DNA of 64,000 nucleotides from Epiperipatus broadwayi (lineage: Eukaryota > Onychophora > Udeonychophora > Euonychophora > Peripatidae). A program made the translations under genes and the position numbers. The stretch is taken from assembly GCA_028023455.1 (NCBI GenBank), contig JAQFVV010012495.1, positions 2,263,711 to 2,327,710 on the forward strand. The letters run 5' to 3'. The stretch's first letter is position 1. Each line of letters starts with the position of its first letter. The notes under the pieces are model-generated. The model was not told the origin of the DNA and did not search any database. It saw nothing but the letters and a program-made list of their open reading frames with translations. This document shows positions 35,737 through 47,120 of the stretch, piece by piece.

Positions 35737-36400
35737 TGGCCAGTATAATTGGCTCGATGGAAGCTTTTGACCCAGGTTACCCCGATAACTGGTCAAGCTA
35801 CAAAGAGTGACTCATCTTTTTTATGAAAGCTAATCAGATTAAGAAATCTGAAATAAAATTAGCCCCACTGATGACAATAATTGGTCTCAGATGTATAGTA
35901 TTCTAAAGTCTCAAGTTGAGTTAGAAGCACTGGATGACTTGAAATTTGAGAAGGCATTTGTGATTTTCACAGAATATTTCTCCCCAAAACTGCTAACAAT
36001 AATGAAGATATATTATTTCAATCTCTGTGTGTCCAAGTGGAGGGCAAAAAAGCTAGAAAATTCATAATGTGAATCTGGCAATAGTACTAATGTGTGATTT
36101 CCAAGAGTTCTTAAGTGAAGCACTCTGCAATAATTTATTTGTGGGATGAACAATTTGAAGACTCAAATTATTAATGATGTTGGATATAGACTTTGAAACA
36201 GCTATAGTCAAGCCACTCTGGAAGAATCTATAACATGTCAAGTGAGGCCATTAAAAAAAATTTACTTGCAAAAATTTGAACAGAAGACTGGGTCAGTCAA
36301 GCACTCAGTTAGTTCAACAATTGATAAACATTGTTATAGGTATAATGAACTGATGCACATACAAACAGAAAATCTACCCTGCTATACCATGTGTTAATTT
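35737..36400 (+). pseudogene. Gypsy gag remnant
   Basis: Begins at the ATG at 35737 with MASIIGSMEAFDPGYPDNW, similar to the start of Mag-type Gag proteins. The frame is broken by a stop within 30 codons, and further pieces are visible to about 36400 in changing frames. A Gag zinc knuckle (C-x2-C-x4-H-x4-C) was not clearly found. The product would have been the capsid protein that packages element RNA. Not functional. Confidence 0.65.
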
Positions 36401-36539
36401 TGAAAGTGAATCAGGTATGTAAGAGCCACTTGTCTAAAAATGAAAAGGCAAGTAGCCAATATGAAAATGGAAAAACCCATTCTGAAACATACCAAAGGCA
36501 ATCTTAATGAAAATAAACAAGTTGCCTCTATAAACAATA

Positions 36540-39400
36540 TTAAGAGCTGTGAACCAGTATTTAAACACAGAATCTTCATTAATGATACACCAGTCACAAT
36601 GGAGCTGGATACAGGGTCGGCAGTTCCCATAGTATCAAAAAAGACCTGCTATCATTAATAAAAATAAGTATAAGCGACATGTGGCAAGGCTATAACAGAC
36701 TCTTGGGACATACAAGAATTAAAGTTACAGACTCTAATAAAACTATATATCTACCACTGGTAGTGGCATCTGGTGAGTATAGTAATCTATAAGGCCATGA
36801 CTGGTTCAGTTACTTAGGGTTTATGATGACAAAGGTCAAACAAGTCACAGTGCTTAATATGTTAAAGAATGATTACCCTGAAGTTTTCAAGGAAGATCTA
36901 GGTCTGTATTTAGAACAACCACTTCACTTTCTGTTGAATAAAGAGATAAAACCAATCAGTTGTTGGTGCAGAACACTTGACACTGGCCTTGAGAGCTAAA
37001 GTTGAGGCAGATCTTGAAAAGTGGGATGCAGATGGGTTGATGGAACTCATATTGTACTCAGAATGGGCCACCCCAATCAAAGAAAATGATGATGTGTGGA
37101 TATGTGGTGATTACTGATGCACAATTAACAAAGTGCTGCATCAGATAATTATCCTCCACCTTCATTTAAGCAAAACCTATCCACACTGTCAGGTGAAAGG
37201 TTTTTTACTAAAATTGACTTGAAACATGCATATTTGCAGCTACTGGTCAATAAGCAGTGAGCAGGCAGCAAGAGCAGTGTCAATAATAACTCATAATGGC
37301 TTACTTAAGATGAACTGTTTGCTGTTTGGTATATCAGTTTCCCTATATTCCAAAAGTCATGGATCAACTGGCTGCTGGAATACTGGGGGCTCTACTTTAC
37401 TTTGATGATTTCTTACTTGTGGCTTAGACTCCAGGACTGCTCTGGAATTTCACCAAAAAACTTATTGATAGGTTCAAAGCAGCAGGCATAAGAATAAGCT
37501 TGGATAAGTGCATATTCCAAGCCAAAGAACTTGAGTTTCTAGGATTTACGATAGATGCAAGTCACATTCATCATACCAAAAGAAATTATGGAAATTAAAA
37601 AAGACAAAATACCAAGTAACAAGAAAGAATTACAATTCTTCTTGGGACTCATAAATTACTATATCATAAAACTGAAGGAGCAGAACCACTATACAGGCAC
37701 CTAGATAAAAAAATAGTCTGGAAGTGGTACAGCAATCATGATAATGCTTTTGAAAAAATGAAAAACCTAATATTTGATACAGTGGTACTGGCACACTTTG
37801 ACCCTGAAAAGGTGTTGGTACTAACATTTGATGCTTCACCAGTAGGAACAGGGGTGATGTTGTACCAAAGGAATAATGATGGGTCACACTGCTCTATTGC
37901 ATTTGCATCAAAATGTCTCTCAATGGCTGACAAAAATTATGCCCAGATTGATAGAGAGGTTCCGGCTTTGATTAATGGCATTAAGAAATTTCATGACTGT
38001 CTTTATGGTAGATCATTGATACTGCAAACAGATAACAGACCCCTGTTGGGCATCTTTGCAGCTGACAAAGAAATTCCTCATCATGCCTCACCATGAATGC
38101 TGAGGTGTTCAATTTTTTGTCAGGGTATAATTTTATTCTATAATACATTGAGGGAAAACATATTCTCCATGCAGGATGCAGGCAGACAAGCTAACTACAG
38201 CAAGTCAGCCAGTTAACAGGATTGATTTGGGAACAAATACACCAGTGAACAGTAAGACAGTGGTTGAATGGACCACAAATGATCCCGGGCTTCAAAAATA
38301 GATCCAGCATGATTGGCCAAAAAAGTTGCAGAAGAGTTGCATCCAGCCTACTGGACATGAAAGCTGGAGTTCTCAATTGAAAATGGCTGTATTATCTGGG
38401 GATCCAGAGTAGTAATTTCCCTGGATGATCCTAGGTTCTCAACCTGTTACATAATGGGCATCCAGGGATAGACCGGATGAAGATGCTAGCAAGATCATAT
38501 GTATAGTGGCCAACTTTGGGCATGGTTATTAAGTCTAAAGTCCACCACTGCTGGCATTGCAAAGTAAATCAGAACATGCCAATGAAAGATAAAACAGTTC
38601 ATTGCCCTAAATCTGAAGGCCCTTGGGCTAGACTCCATATGAACCATGCTGGCCATGGAAAGGCAAATTAATATTAATAGTTGATTCATTTTCTGACTGG
38701 AGGTAGTGGAAGTTTCATCACTCCAGACCACTGCAAAAATAGAAGCCCTTAAGAGTCTACTTGCTACCCATGGCCTTCCCAAAACTATAGTCTCAGATAA
38801 TGGCACAGCATTTACTGCAGTGGGATTTAAAAACTTTTGTGACAATAATGGCATTGAGCTAGTTTGCAGTCCACCTTTTCACACTGAAAGCAATGGCCAG
38901 GCTGGAATATTGGTTCAGGAGACTTAAAAATTGCTCACAAAGATGGATACAGAAAGCTGGAACACTTGTATGGCCAGAATGTTGTTATAACAGCAATATA
39001 CACCAAGGGGGAAACTCCAGCTGAACTGCTGTTTAATAGAACATTGAGAACTAACTTATTAACTCTGAAACCTGATCCAAATGTGAAAAACAAGAAAAGG
39101 CCAAGATCAAATTGCAAATAGGAAGGAACATGGTATACAGAATGTATAGTGGATCCATTAAATGGATTCCAGTGGTCATGATTCAGTGGAAATGACTCCA
39201 TACCATAGTAGTCAAAACAGCAGAGGCTATCAACATCATTGTCATCAGGATCAACTTAGACTGAATTATACAGATGCAGCCACAATTAATGAGGAGGACC
39301 AACAAACCAAAGACAGTAGCAAACCAGAAGAACCACCAAAGAAGATTAGTCATCCTCCAGAATACCTGCATGATTATGTTCCTAAGGTTAATTTTAGTCA
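36540..39400 (+). pseudogene. Gypsy pol remnant (protease, RT, RNase H, integrase)
   Basis: Domains in order. Protease: MELDTGSAVPIVS near 36600, with the catalytic Asp-Thr-Gly. Reverse transcriptase: SEWATPIKENDD near 37057, FTKIDLKHAYLQLL near 37207 and LYFDDFLL near 37394 (catalytic Y-x-D-D as YFDD). RNase H: LTFDASPVGTGVM from 37818, continuing through FASKCLSMADKNYAQ and LQTDNRPLL in the longest intact frame, 37758-38096. Integrase: HNGHPGIDRMKML with CWHC near 38440-38560, then VSDNGTAF near 38790 and ESNGQA near 38888, where the expected catalytic Glu lies just at a disruption. Several stops and frameshifts separate these pieces. A proline/lysine-rich C-terminus ends at YLHDYVP near 39370, before a purine tract and the 3' LTR. 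The element cannot make active enzymes. Confidence 0.88.
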
Positions 39401-39411
39401 GGGGGAGGGGA

Positions 39412-40018
39412 TGTTATGGTTCTCATTTTTCTCTGAGGTGCACTTTTTTCAGATTCCTTCTTATCTGGTCTGATTGAATATTGTTTGCTGCTGGCCAATA
39501 GGCAAAATAGTGATAAACACATAGCCAATAATTAATACAGGCCAATAAGCAATTATGATCACTGAATCTGAATGCTCCAGTGAGGCCAGGATTCTGGCTA
39601 TAAATGGTCAACCTTTTGCAGGAAAGGGGAGAGAACCTTTGTCTATCCTGCAAAGACAGTACATGTTCTTCAGAAAAAGCCCTGCTAACCTAAACAGCAG
39701 CAAGCATTTTTATGATAGCAATATGCTATTTGTCCACCCAGCTAAGCAAATTCTCATAAGGACTAGATGCTATTAAGTCTACTGCTGACTCTAAGCAAGC
39801 TGACTGATACAGCTGGAAGAGTCATTCTCCCTACCTGTGAGGCAAGCTATCAGGTGTAGCTGGAAGCGGTAGATTGTGAAGACTCGGATCTAAGAGTCAA
39901 CAGTAGAACTATGTTATTCGGTATTGCATATATTTATAAATATAATAAATATTATATTAATTATAATACTGGTGGTAGTGTTGGTTTCTGTAGGTTGGGT
40001 TTGTACTCCAGACTAAAC
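39412..40018 (+). repeat. 3' LTR of Gypsy element
   Basis: Starts TGTTATGGTTCTC directly after the polypurine tract GGGGGAGGGGA (39401-39411). It ends near CCAGACTAAACA at 40018. At about 607 bp it is longer than the 5' LTR. It includes an AT-rich segment (39900-39970) absent from the 5' copy. Confidence 0.85.
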
Positions 40019-40189
40019 ACAAGTTTTTTTAAAAACAACTAAGGAAAACGTTTTCATAAAAAATAATTGAAAGTGATACAGTATTTCATCTAAATATTTT
40101 TAATTTGGTAGTTTATTAGTTTCACATTTACTTTGCAATATAATACTATTTATGTGGAAGCTATTGAAAACTACCTATGAGCTATGTGT

Positions 40190-41340
40190 AAACTAATACA
40201 ACTCTACCAGTAAATGAAAAATTACAGAGTGGATTCACCTATATTTTAGCAAGGATCGTTTTAAGCATTCAATTTATTAACATATTATAATGCAGAGTGT
40301 AAATCATATTAATTAATGTAAGTTCAGAATAACCATAAGCTATTCTGCAATCACTCTAACTAATCAGAAGGAAAAGTGAATCCTTATGTTTAACAACCTT
40401 GGAATATTAAATTAATCTCCAGTTAATAGATATAAACATAATTTGGGAAAACTCAAACATAGATGAAATTCATGCAGAAACTTTGAAAAATTCCAGTAAA
40501 TAATATCCAAACTACTACAACTCCATCAATGAAATTACCTTAATATATATAATTCAGAGGTAAAACTCTTCATACAGTAGTGCTACTCAATGCAATTAAT
40601 GGGTGCTAGAAAGTTTTTGTAATACATCAATAAATTGAATGCTTTTATTAAGATCCAAGCTACATTTCAGGTAGGTCCACTTTGTGCTTTTTATTTATGA
40701 TGAAGTTGTATTAATTTATATATAGTTCAAGTGGAGTTATCAGTAGTTTCTGCATAAATTTCATCTCTAAGCTATTGCAAGTTATATCTACAGCTGTTAA
40801 CTGAAAATTAATTTAATATTCAGAGGTCTGAAATTTGAACTCAGTCTTTTCCCTCTGATTAGTTAATAAGATTTTAGAATAGCTTATAGTTATTCTGAAA
40901 TTATGTTAATGTATACAATTTTGATTAGTTAAAGTGATAATAGCTTGTAATCATCCTGAACATATGTTAATACCATATAATTCACATTACACGTTATAAT
41001 ACATCAATAAATTAAATGCTTATATACAATCCAAGCAAAAGTACAGGTGGGACTATTCTCTCTGTGCAGTTATTCTGAAATTATGTTAATGTATACAATT
41101 TTGATTAGTTAAAGTGATAATAGTTTGTAATCATCCTGAACATATGTTAATACCATATAATTCACATTACACATTATAATACATCAATAAATTAAATGCT
41201 TATATACAATCCAAGCAAAAGTACAGGTGGGACTATTCTCTCTGTGCTTTTCATTTATTGATGAAGTTGTATTGTTTTACATATAGCTGGCTGGAAGTTT
41301 TCAGTAGCTTCTGCATAAATTTCATCTGTTATATTTAATT
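40190..41340. repeat. Complex repeat block in duplication copy 1
   Basis: A family of segments centred on ATACATCAATAAATT.AATGCTT recurs in direct (40624, 41002, 41182) and inverted (about 40262-40300) orientation. It includes a recent tandem duplication. It also holds a single terminal repeat of MITE D at 40556-40600. Absent from copy 2 of the segmental duplication. Confidence 0.65.
40888..41247 (+). repeat. 180-bp tandem duplication
   Basis: Two units starting at AGTTATTCTGAAATTATG (40888 and 41068) are almost identical, differing at a few positions. This is the youngest event in the block. Confidence 0.9.
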
Positions 41341-42781
41341 CTGTACTATGTATTTGCAAAAAAAAAAATCTAATGGATTTTGTGATGTTATTATTTCAGA
41401 ATAAATGAAACTATATTTAGGTACTTTTGAAATAGTTATCATATAATTTAAATAAATAAAGATCGAGTGCAAAATTAACTTGTTTCTAAGTTTCAGAAAT
41501 GAATTCATATTTTAAAAAATGTATTTATTTCTTTGATGATAATAAGTAAATTTTAGTTTTTAAATATCATACTTTTTTGTTTTTAATATTTTGTAATGGT
41601 TTGTCTATCTGTATGTAATATCCACAAAGATTTCATTGTACTATTAGATAAACTAAGTGACTGGCTAAAACACAGAACTCAGTGAGAGTGGAGTACCAAT
41701 ATTTAAAGGATATTTAAAGGTCATAGTTTATACAAACCATCTTTATATGAAAGATAATTAATTTTATGCTTTTAATAAAATTTAAATTTTTTAAACTCAA
41801 AAGTTAGCACGTTTTTTTTTGAGGGGGGAGCACAGGTTCAAGGAGTTGGTTTTACCTGAGATGCAAAATAGTTTAGCACGTGCACTGTGCCCATAACCCT
41901 GTAATTAAGATTTGAATCCTTGACGTAATTTTTTCCTTTGCATAAAAGATTAAAAAAACAACAACGTAAGAACTTAAAAGGCTAATGTGTGACATATATA
42001 TGATTATTGTTATGTTTTTAAGTGGATTTGTATAGTCTTCAATAAGTTCATATTTAATAAAAAGTATGAATGTGATATATCCATTATAAAAATAAATATT
42101 CACATGTTTGAGATTTGTGTTTTCTTTATTGTTCCTGAAGTTTTATATACCTCTTTAGTATATTGTTATGTTAATTTATTATTTCATGATAGATCAGAGC
42201 ATGTTATTTCGTGATTAATAACAAGCAGTTTTATATTGATCATTCTAAAGTCATTTAATACATTAACCTGTCAAAAAGAACAATTTTAAAGATAGATATA
42301 ATAATACATTTTTAATAAGTTGTATTTTGATCTTTTGATAAAAAATACTTCAAAATATTTAATTTTTTTAATAAAAAGTATGCATAAGCACATATAAAAA
42401 ATGAAATTGAAATTATTAGTAGAAAATATTTAAAAAGTACTATAATTAATTTCAATTAAAATTTACATTTTTCTTTTTGCATAATCAATTAAAATATTTA
42501 GAATTTTTAGTTTACATAATGATGCATAATAGTCATATATTTATGTTAACACACTTTTAATATTACTTTAAAATTGGTTCTCCTGTACATGAGAGGTCAG
42601 AATGACTAATATATCAATATGGATCTGATGACAACTTTGGCACCAGATTTTCAATGAAATGGAAAGCTGAAGAGTTGTGGGTTGGAGTAGTTTGAAGCCT
42701 GTCCATTAAAGTATGAAGATTGGCTATCTTAATATAAAGCTGAGCACTGATTATATATATGTGTGGAGATAGTAATCTAGA

Positions 42782-42823
42782 CCAACTGATGATTGCTGGT
42801 TTAGCATGAAATACGTATATTGG
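42782..42823 (+). ncRNA. Hammerhead ribozyme, RZ2 unit 1
   Basis: Stem I CCAA (42782-42785) pairs with TTGG (42820-42823). Core CTGATGA is at 42786-42792. Stem II TGCT/AGCA closes a GGTTT loop, and GAAA is at 42808-42811. A palindromic stem III segment (ATACGTAT) is followed by A at 42819, giving an ATA cleavage triplet. As in RZ1, a U-U opposition sits at the base of stem II. Sequence is unrelated to RZ1 outside the core, which argues that the shared fold is functional. Confidence 0.72.
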
Positions 42824-43253
42824 TGATTATTTATCTTTTTAACATGTGTGTGATCAGGTAGGTCAGCAATATGAGATGGCACTGAGAGTAGTGGGTCATG
42901 TGAAAGTCTGAGTTTAAATCCCATATATGTTACATATATAAATACAGGTTAAGCCTGTACAATGTATTAATTTATGTAAATAGTGTGTAAAATGTCTCCT
43001 CGCATAGGTACGTATAAATGGATTATTCTCCTGTATGAGGGGTCAGAATGACTAATATGTCAACATGGGTAGGATGACAACCTTGCACTAACATGGGCTT
43101 TGAACGTTCCATTATCAGATTTTCAATGAAATGGAAGGCTGAAAAGTTGTGTGTTGGAGTAGTTTGAAGCCTATCCATTAAGGAAGAAAAATTGGCTATC
43201 TTAATATAAAGCTGAGCACTGATTGTATATATGCGTGGAGATAGTAATCTAGA

Positions 43254-43295
43254 CCAACTGATGATTGCTGGTTTAGCATGAAATACATATATTGG
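43254..43295 (+). ncRNA. Hammerhead ribozyme, RZ2 unit 2
   Basis: Same as unit 1 except that the stem III palindrome reads ATACATAT. Core, stem I and stem II are unchanged. Confidence 0.68.
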
Positions 43296-44254
43296 TGATT
43301 ATTTATTTTTTTAACATGTGTGTGATCAGGTAGGTCAGCATTATGAGATGGCAGTGAGAGTAGTGAGTGGGTCTGTGAAAGTCTGAGTTCGAATCCCGCA
43401 TATATTATATATATGAATACAGGTTAAGCCTGTATAATGTATTAATTTAATTAATTAAATAAATATCGTAATAATCAAGAAATATTTCAACAGGAATAAA
43501 GAATAATACTTTTTTCAAATATATTCAATTCTCAGAACTTTAATTTCAGGCAGTCATTTTTTTTTAATATTTACAAATAAATTGTGTTTATAAAATATCA
43601 TTAAATATAGTCTATACTTCTCAAAACACTAGAGCAGGGATAATTTATAAATCAATTACAAAAAAAAGATATAATTTATATATTTGATTTAACACAGTCT
43701 TAATATTACAACATTTTTATCGGAAATTTCTACAACTATTTATCTTCATTTTTCCCCCAGTAATTTTTTTCATTCCAGACACACAATTTATAGGTGTGTT
43801 TCATTAAATTCCTTTTATTTATATTTATAACGTAAATTTTGCGAATATCTATTTATACTGTCTTTATCGTAAAGGGTAAAGTTATATGACAACGAATTCT
43901 TGTGAAATGGTATTTTTTTTTAACGCTTAAGAATTTTTAGATTGAATGCATTTGAAATCATTTGACATTTTATGTAAAGTTGTTGGCTACTTTATTTGTG
44001 TGAAATAACTAATAAACAAAAATTATTAGATTAATTTAAATATTTTAAACTTTACTTGAAGTCATTACATTTAATTAATGATTTTTTTTAATCTTTTTTT
44101 TTTTTCAGAATACCAGACTATATTTTATTATTATGACATATAATATATATGTTTTTAAATGTGAATGTTTAGAAAACAATTACTTAAATTGACACAAATT
44201 TTTGTTTAAAAAATTCAACTCAGTAGTTTACTAGTTTCATAAATTGGCTTATCC

Positions 44255-44885
44255 GATCACAAACTTGTAGTTCTTTTTAAATTTTGGGCATTGGAGCCAA
44301 AGTTTTTGGACTACCTAGTTAAAGTCAATCTTCATGCTTTGTCTACAAACTGGTTCCTGAGCTGTAGGAGACAAATCAGTGAGATTGATCCATTATGCTC
44401 TAACTGCTGCAGACAAGATGAAATGTTTGACCACATCATCTACTCCTGCACCAGACATGGGAATATTAAAATGTTTATCTATCAGAACTCTAAAGTGGAC
44501 TTCTACAAGATTATCTCAATTAAGGACTGCCTGCATTCTGGAGATATCCCAACCATCAGACTGTTGATTTTCTTGACATTCTCTGTATGGTTGGCCAGAT
44601 GTAAGAAACAATTTACTCGGCCTCTTCCAGATGTTGATTCTTATTTTCTACAAACTCTTAAAAAACTTAAAGACAGAGACAGAATCTTATCTACAAAATT
44701 TTTATATGAGAAACTTGGAAACTTTTTCAGCTTTCTAGATAAAGTTCTTAAATGACCAAAATATCATGTATTAATTTATTAAGTTTTGTCTTTTTTTACT
44801 ATGATGTTATCAGGCAATTATTAATTATGCCTATAGTATCATTTGTAAACATATATTATTTGTTTTAATAAAGTTATTTTAGAAT
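44255..44885 (+). mobile_element. LINE 3' fragment with zinc-finger C-terminus
   Basis: An open frame of 154 codons (44291-44755) contains CSNC followed by an H-x5-C pair (DHIIYSC) and then IRLLIFLTFSVWLARC. This is the zinc-binding C-terminal region of L1/Tx1-like non-LTR retrotransposons. Everything upstream is missing. The 3' part ends with AATAAAG-type signals near 44868. It shares the same protein segments with elements at 46.2 and 62.2-64 kb. Confidence 0.75.
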
Positions 44886-45417
44886 AAAGACTTCATAATA
44901 GACTACTATTCAATAGGTTTGATAGCATTATTATTTCGGCATAAATGAAATATTTAAGTATTTCTGAAAGAACCATGTGATATCAAATCAAGTTTGTCCT
45001 TAACATTATTTAAAGATATAAGGAAATGGTGAAATGTAAATTTGTTTAAATGTTTACAGTATTGAGTTCATCATAATAATTATATATATCTTTGATGAGA
45101 ATAAGTAGCAATTACCTCTTAACATTGTACTTTTTTGGTTTTAATACCATTTTATTGTGGATAGTATATCTATATGCAATGCCTGTACAGATCAGTTTTA
45201 CTATTAGACAAAATAAAAAATTGCTTTATATCATAGAATTAAATAAGGAGTTCAGTACTAATATTTACAAGTAATTTCAAAAATAATTTTGTGCTTTTAC
45301 AAAATATATTTAATATAGTGGATTTGAACTCAGACTTTCAAGATTTTTACAGCTATCCACTCTATCTCATACAACTGATGTGCATGATCACACACATGTG
45401 AAAAAGATAAATGATCT

Positions 45418-45459
45418 CCAATATACATATTTTGTCCTGAACCAGCAATCATCAGTTGG
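45418..45459 (-). ncRNA. Degenerate RZ2 hammerhead
   Basis: Keeps stem I CCAA/TTGG and CTGATGA, but the conserved G of GAAA is C and stem II is weakened. Confidence 0.45.
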
Positions 45460-45869
45460 CACAGGTCATCATCTCCCACACATACATATAACCAGTGTTG
45501 AGCTTATATTAAAATAGCAAATCTTCAAACTTTAATGAACAGGCTTCAATCTACACCATCCAAAACTATTCAGCCATCCATACCATTAAAAATCTTATGA
45601 TTGAATGTCCAAATCCCTTGTTAATGCCAATATTATCATCATGCCAATGTTAACTCTAAGTCAATCTCAGCCTTAACATGGGCATTATAATAATATTGAC
45701 ATTAACAAGGGATTTGGGCATCCCATCATCAGATTTTGAATGGTATGGATGGCTGAAGAGTTGGACAATGGAATAAATTGAATCCTGTCCATTAAAGTTT
45801 GAAGATTTGCTATTTTAATATAAACTGGATGCTGATTATATATGTTTGTGTGGGAGATGATGATCTGGA

Positions 45870-45911
45870 CCAACTGATGAATGCTGTTTCAGCACAAAAT
45901 ACAATTATTGG
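45870..45911 (+). ncRNA. Degenerate RZ2 hammerhead
   Basis: Keeps stem I, CTGATGA and a TGCT-like/AGCA stem II, but GAAA is CAAA and stem III is altered. Confidence 0.45.
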
Positions 45912-46179
45912 TGATTTATCTTTTTCACATGTGTGTGGTCATGAGTATCAGTTGTCTGAGATAGAGTGGATAGCTAAAGGTAGTTTGAAAGTCTGAGTTA
46001 AAATCCCTATATTACACCAAAATTTCAGGTATAGAAATTATACTTCTATATAAATATTATAAAATATATATGTTTAAAAATAAAAACTAGCAAGTTTTGT
46101 TTTGAAGAATGTTGCTGTGCCCATAATCTTGAGTTTAAATCCAATTGAGTAATATTGAAAATGTCTTTGCCTGCATATA

Positions 46180-47120
46180 ATATTAAATTTATACTTTGCC
46201 CAAATTAACATATTATCTGGCAGGATTTTCCCCCATGGGCAAGTTTATCCAAAAAATTGAAACCTTATGCAGAAAACTTTGCTGGGGAAGCAAGACTCCC
46301 ATCATCAGCCTCAACCTATTACAAAAACCCAAGCTTTTTAATGGCCTTAGCTTTCACTCGCTAAAGATTTTTTACCTCCAACAAACTCATAATGTACTAT
46401 TCAACATTTTTAAGGATAATCTTAATATGGAGTGCCCCTTCCCCATGGAAAAGGTCAAGCCTACCGATCGACCTTTGCCTAGATGGAGAAGCATTTGGTT
46501 ACAAAAGCAAGTTACAGTGATTATTCAAAATTTCTGGTCATCAGGTTTCCTTTTCCAGGGGAAATTATATTAGGAAGTTTATCAATTAATGTTTCCCAGA
46601 AAAACTAAATCCGTTAGAATATTACCTATAGGAATCTCTCGATTTTCCAAATTAACAAAATTCATCAAACTGAATCCAAAATTTGTCAATTTTTTAATAA
46701 AAATTGTCCTTGGAGCACTCCCCACTGGGGCCTTTCTCCACGACCAAAGGGGTTACATCAACCCCCTTTCTCCCCTATGCAACAAACAGGAGGAGTCCAT
46801 TGGTCACATTCTGGATCAATGTGGTTTGTGGACTTACCTCCATAATATAGCATTAGACCGGATAAATGACAATGATCCAGCTAACATTTCTCTTAAGAGC
46901 GCAATTAAAAAGAGTCAATTCAGAACAATAAGACTGACCATTTTTATTAACTTCTCAATTTGGACCACCAGATGTATCATGATATTTGATCATGGCTGTG
47001 ATGACTCAATGGTTAATCGATTTTTCAAGTCCCTCTACAAGATAAAAGATGAGGATAAACGAACATGTCAGCCTTGGCTAAATGACCTAATCTGGAGTCA
47101 CATGAGGCTATAGACTTAAT
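46180..47120 (+). mobile_element. LINE 3' fragment, same family as 44.3 and 62-64 kb
   Basis: Frames 46196-46573 and 46589-47113 are separated by one stop. The first has CRKLCWGSKTPIISLNLLQ, the post-thumb region also seen at 62.9-63.2 kb (CGQLLWRGQTTAISIRRLQ). The second has the zinc-binding C-terminus (PLCNKQEESIGHILDQC) and IRLTIFINFSIWTTRC. The first C of the finger pair is less clear (PLCNKQ). 5' truncated, and the 3' UTR may extend to about 47700. Confidence 0.75.

Larger units (their letters stand above)
34645..40018 (+). mobile_element. Gypsy-type LTR retrotransposon, decayed (Mag-like)
   Basis: Two related LTRs flank gag and pol remnants in the order gag, protease, reverse transcriptase, RNase H, integrase. 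That order defines the Gypsy/Metaviridae group. The gag start motif (AFDPGYPDNWSSYKE) and DTGSA protease recall the Mag lineage. The LTRs differ by many substitutions and two large gaps, so the insertion is old. The corresponding empty site in the duplicated segment is near 44160-44190. Confidence 0.9.
33130..41950 (+). repeat. Segmental duplication, copy 1 (with insertions)
   Basis: Blocks at about 33130-33920, 34250-34640, 40020-40130 and 41370-41950 align in order with blocks of copy 2 at 42290-46190. Anchors include AGGAATAAAG near 33474/43490, AATAAACAAAAATT near 34501/44013, and GTGCCCATAA near 41887/46117. The intervening Gypsy element, MITE and repeat array are absent from copy 2. Confidence 0.7.
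42578..43445 (+). repeat. RZ2: two tandem hammerhead repeat units (447-472 bp)
   Basis: The unit starts around TTCTCCTGTA at 42578 and again at 43025. The hammerheads are 472 bp apart because the second unit has a 25-bp insertion before CAGATTTTCAATGAAATGG. Both units end with a TACAGGTTAAGCCTGTA hairpin near 42940 and 43420. No ORF. The equivalent site in the segmental duplication lacks the block, which marks it as a discrete insertion. This is a second retrozyme-like family, unrelated in sequence to RZ1. Confidence 0.8.
45316..46004. repeat. RZ2 inverted dimer, decayed
   Basis: Inverted arms of about 330 bp start and end with GGATTTGAACTCAGACTTTC and its complement, meeting near 45660 at an ATTATAATAATATTG-like centre. 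Each arm has a hammerhead remnant (45418-45459 minus, 45870-45911 plus) in which GAAA has become CAAA, so they are probably inactive. The family ends match the fragment at 33604. Confidence 0.7.
42290..46190 (+). repeat. Segmental duplication, copy 2 (with insertions)
   Basis: Blocks at about 42290-42570, 43450-44250, 44890-45300 and 46010-46190 match copy 1 in order and orientation. They are separated by insertions private to this copy: RZ2 hammerhead repeats and a LINE fragment. Confidence 0.7.

Noticed and set aside
38495-38854. 119-codon minus-strand frame over the Gypsy integrase
   Set aside because: Antisense shadow of integrase codons on the plus strand.
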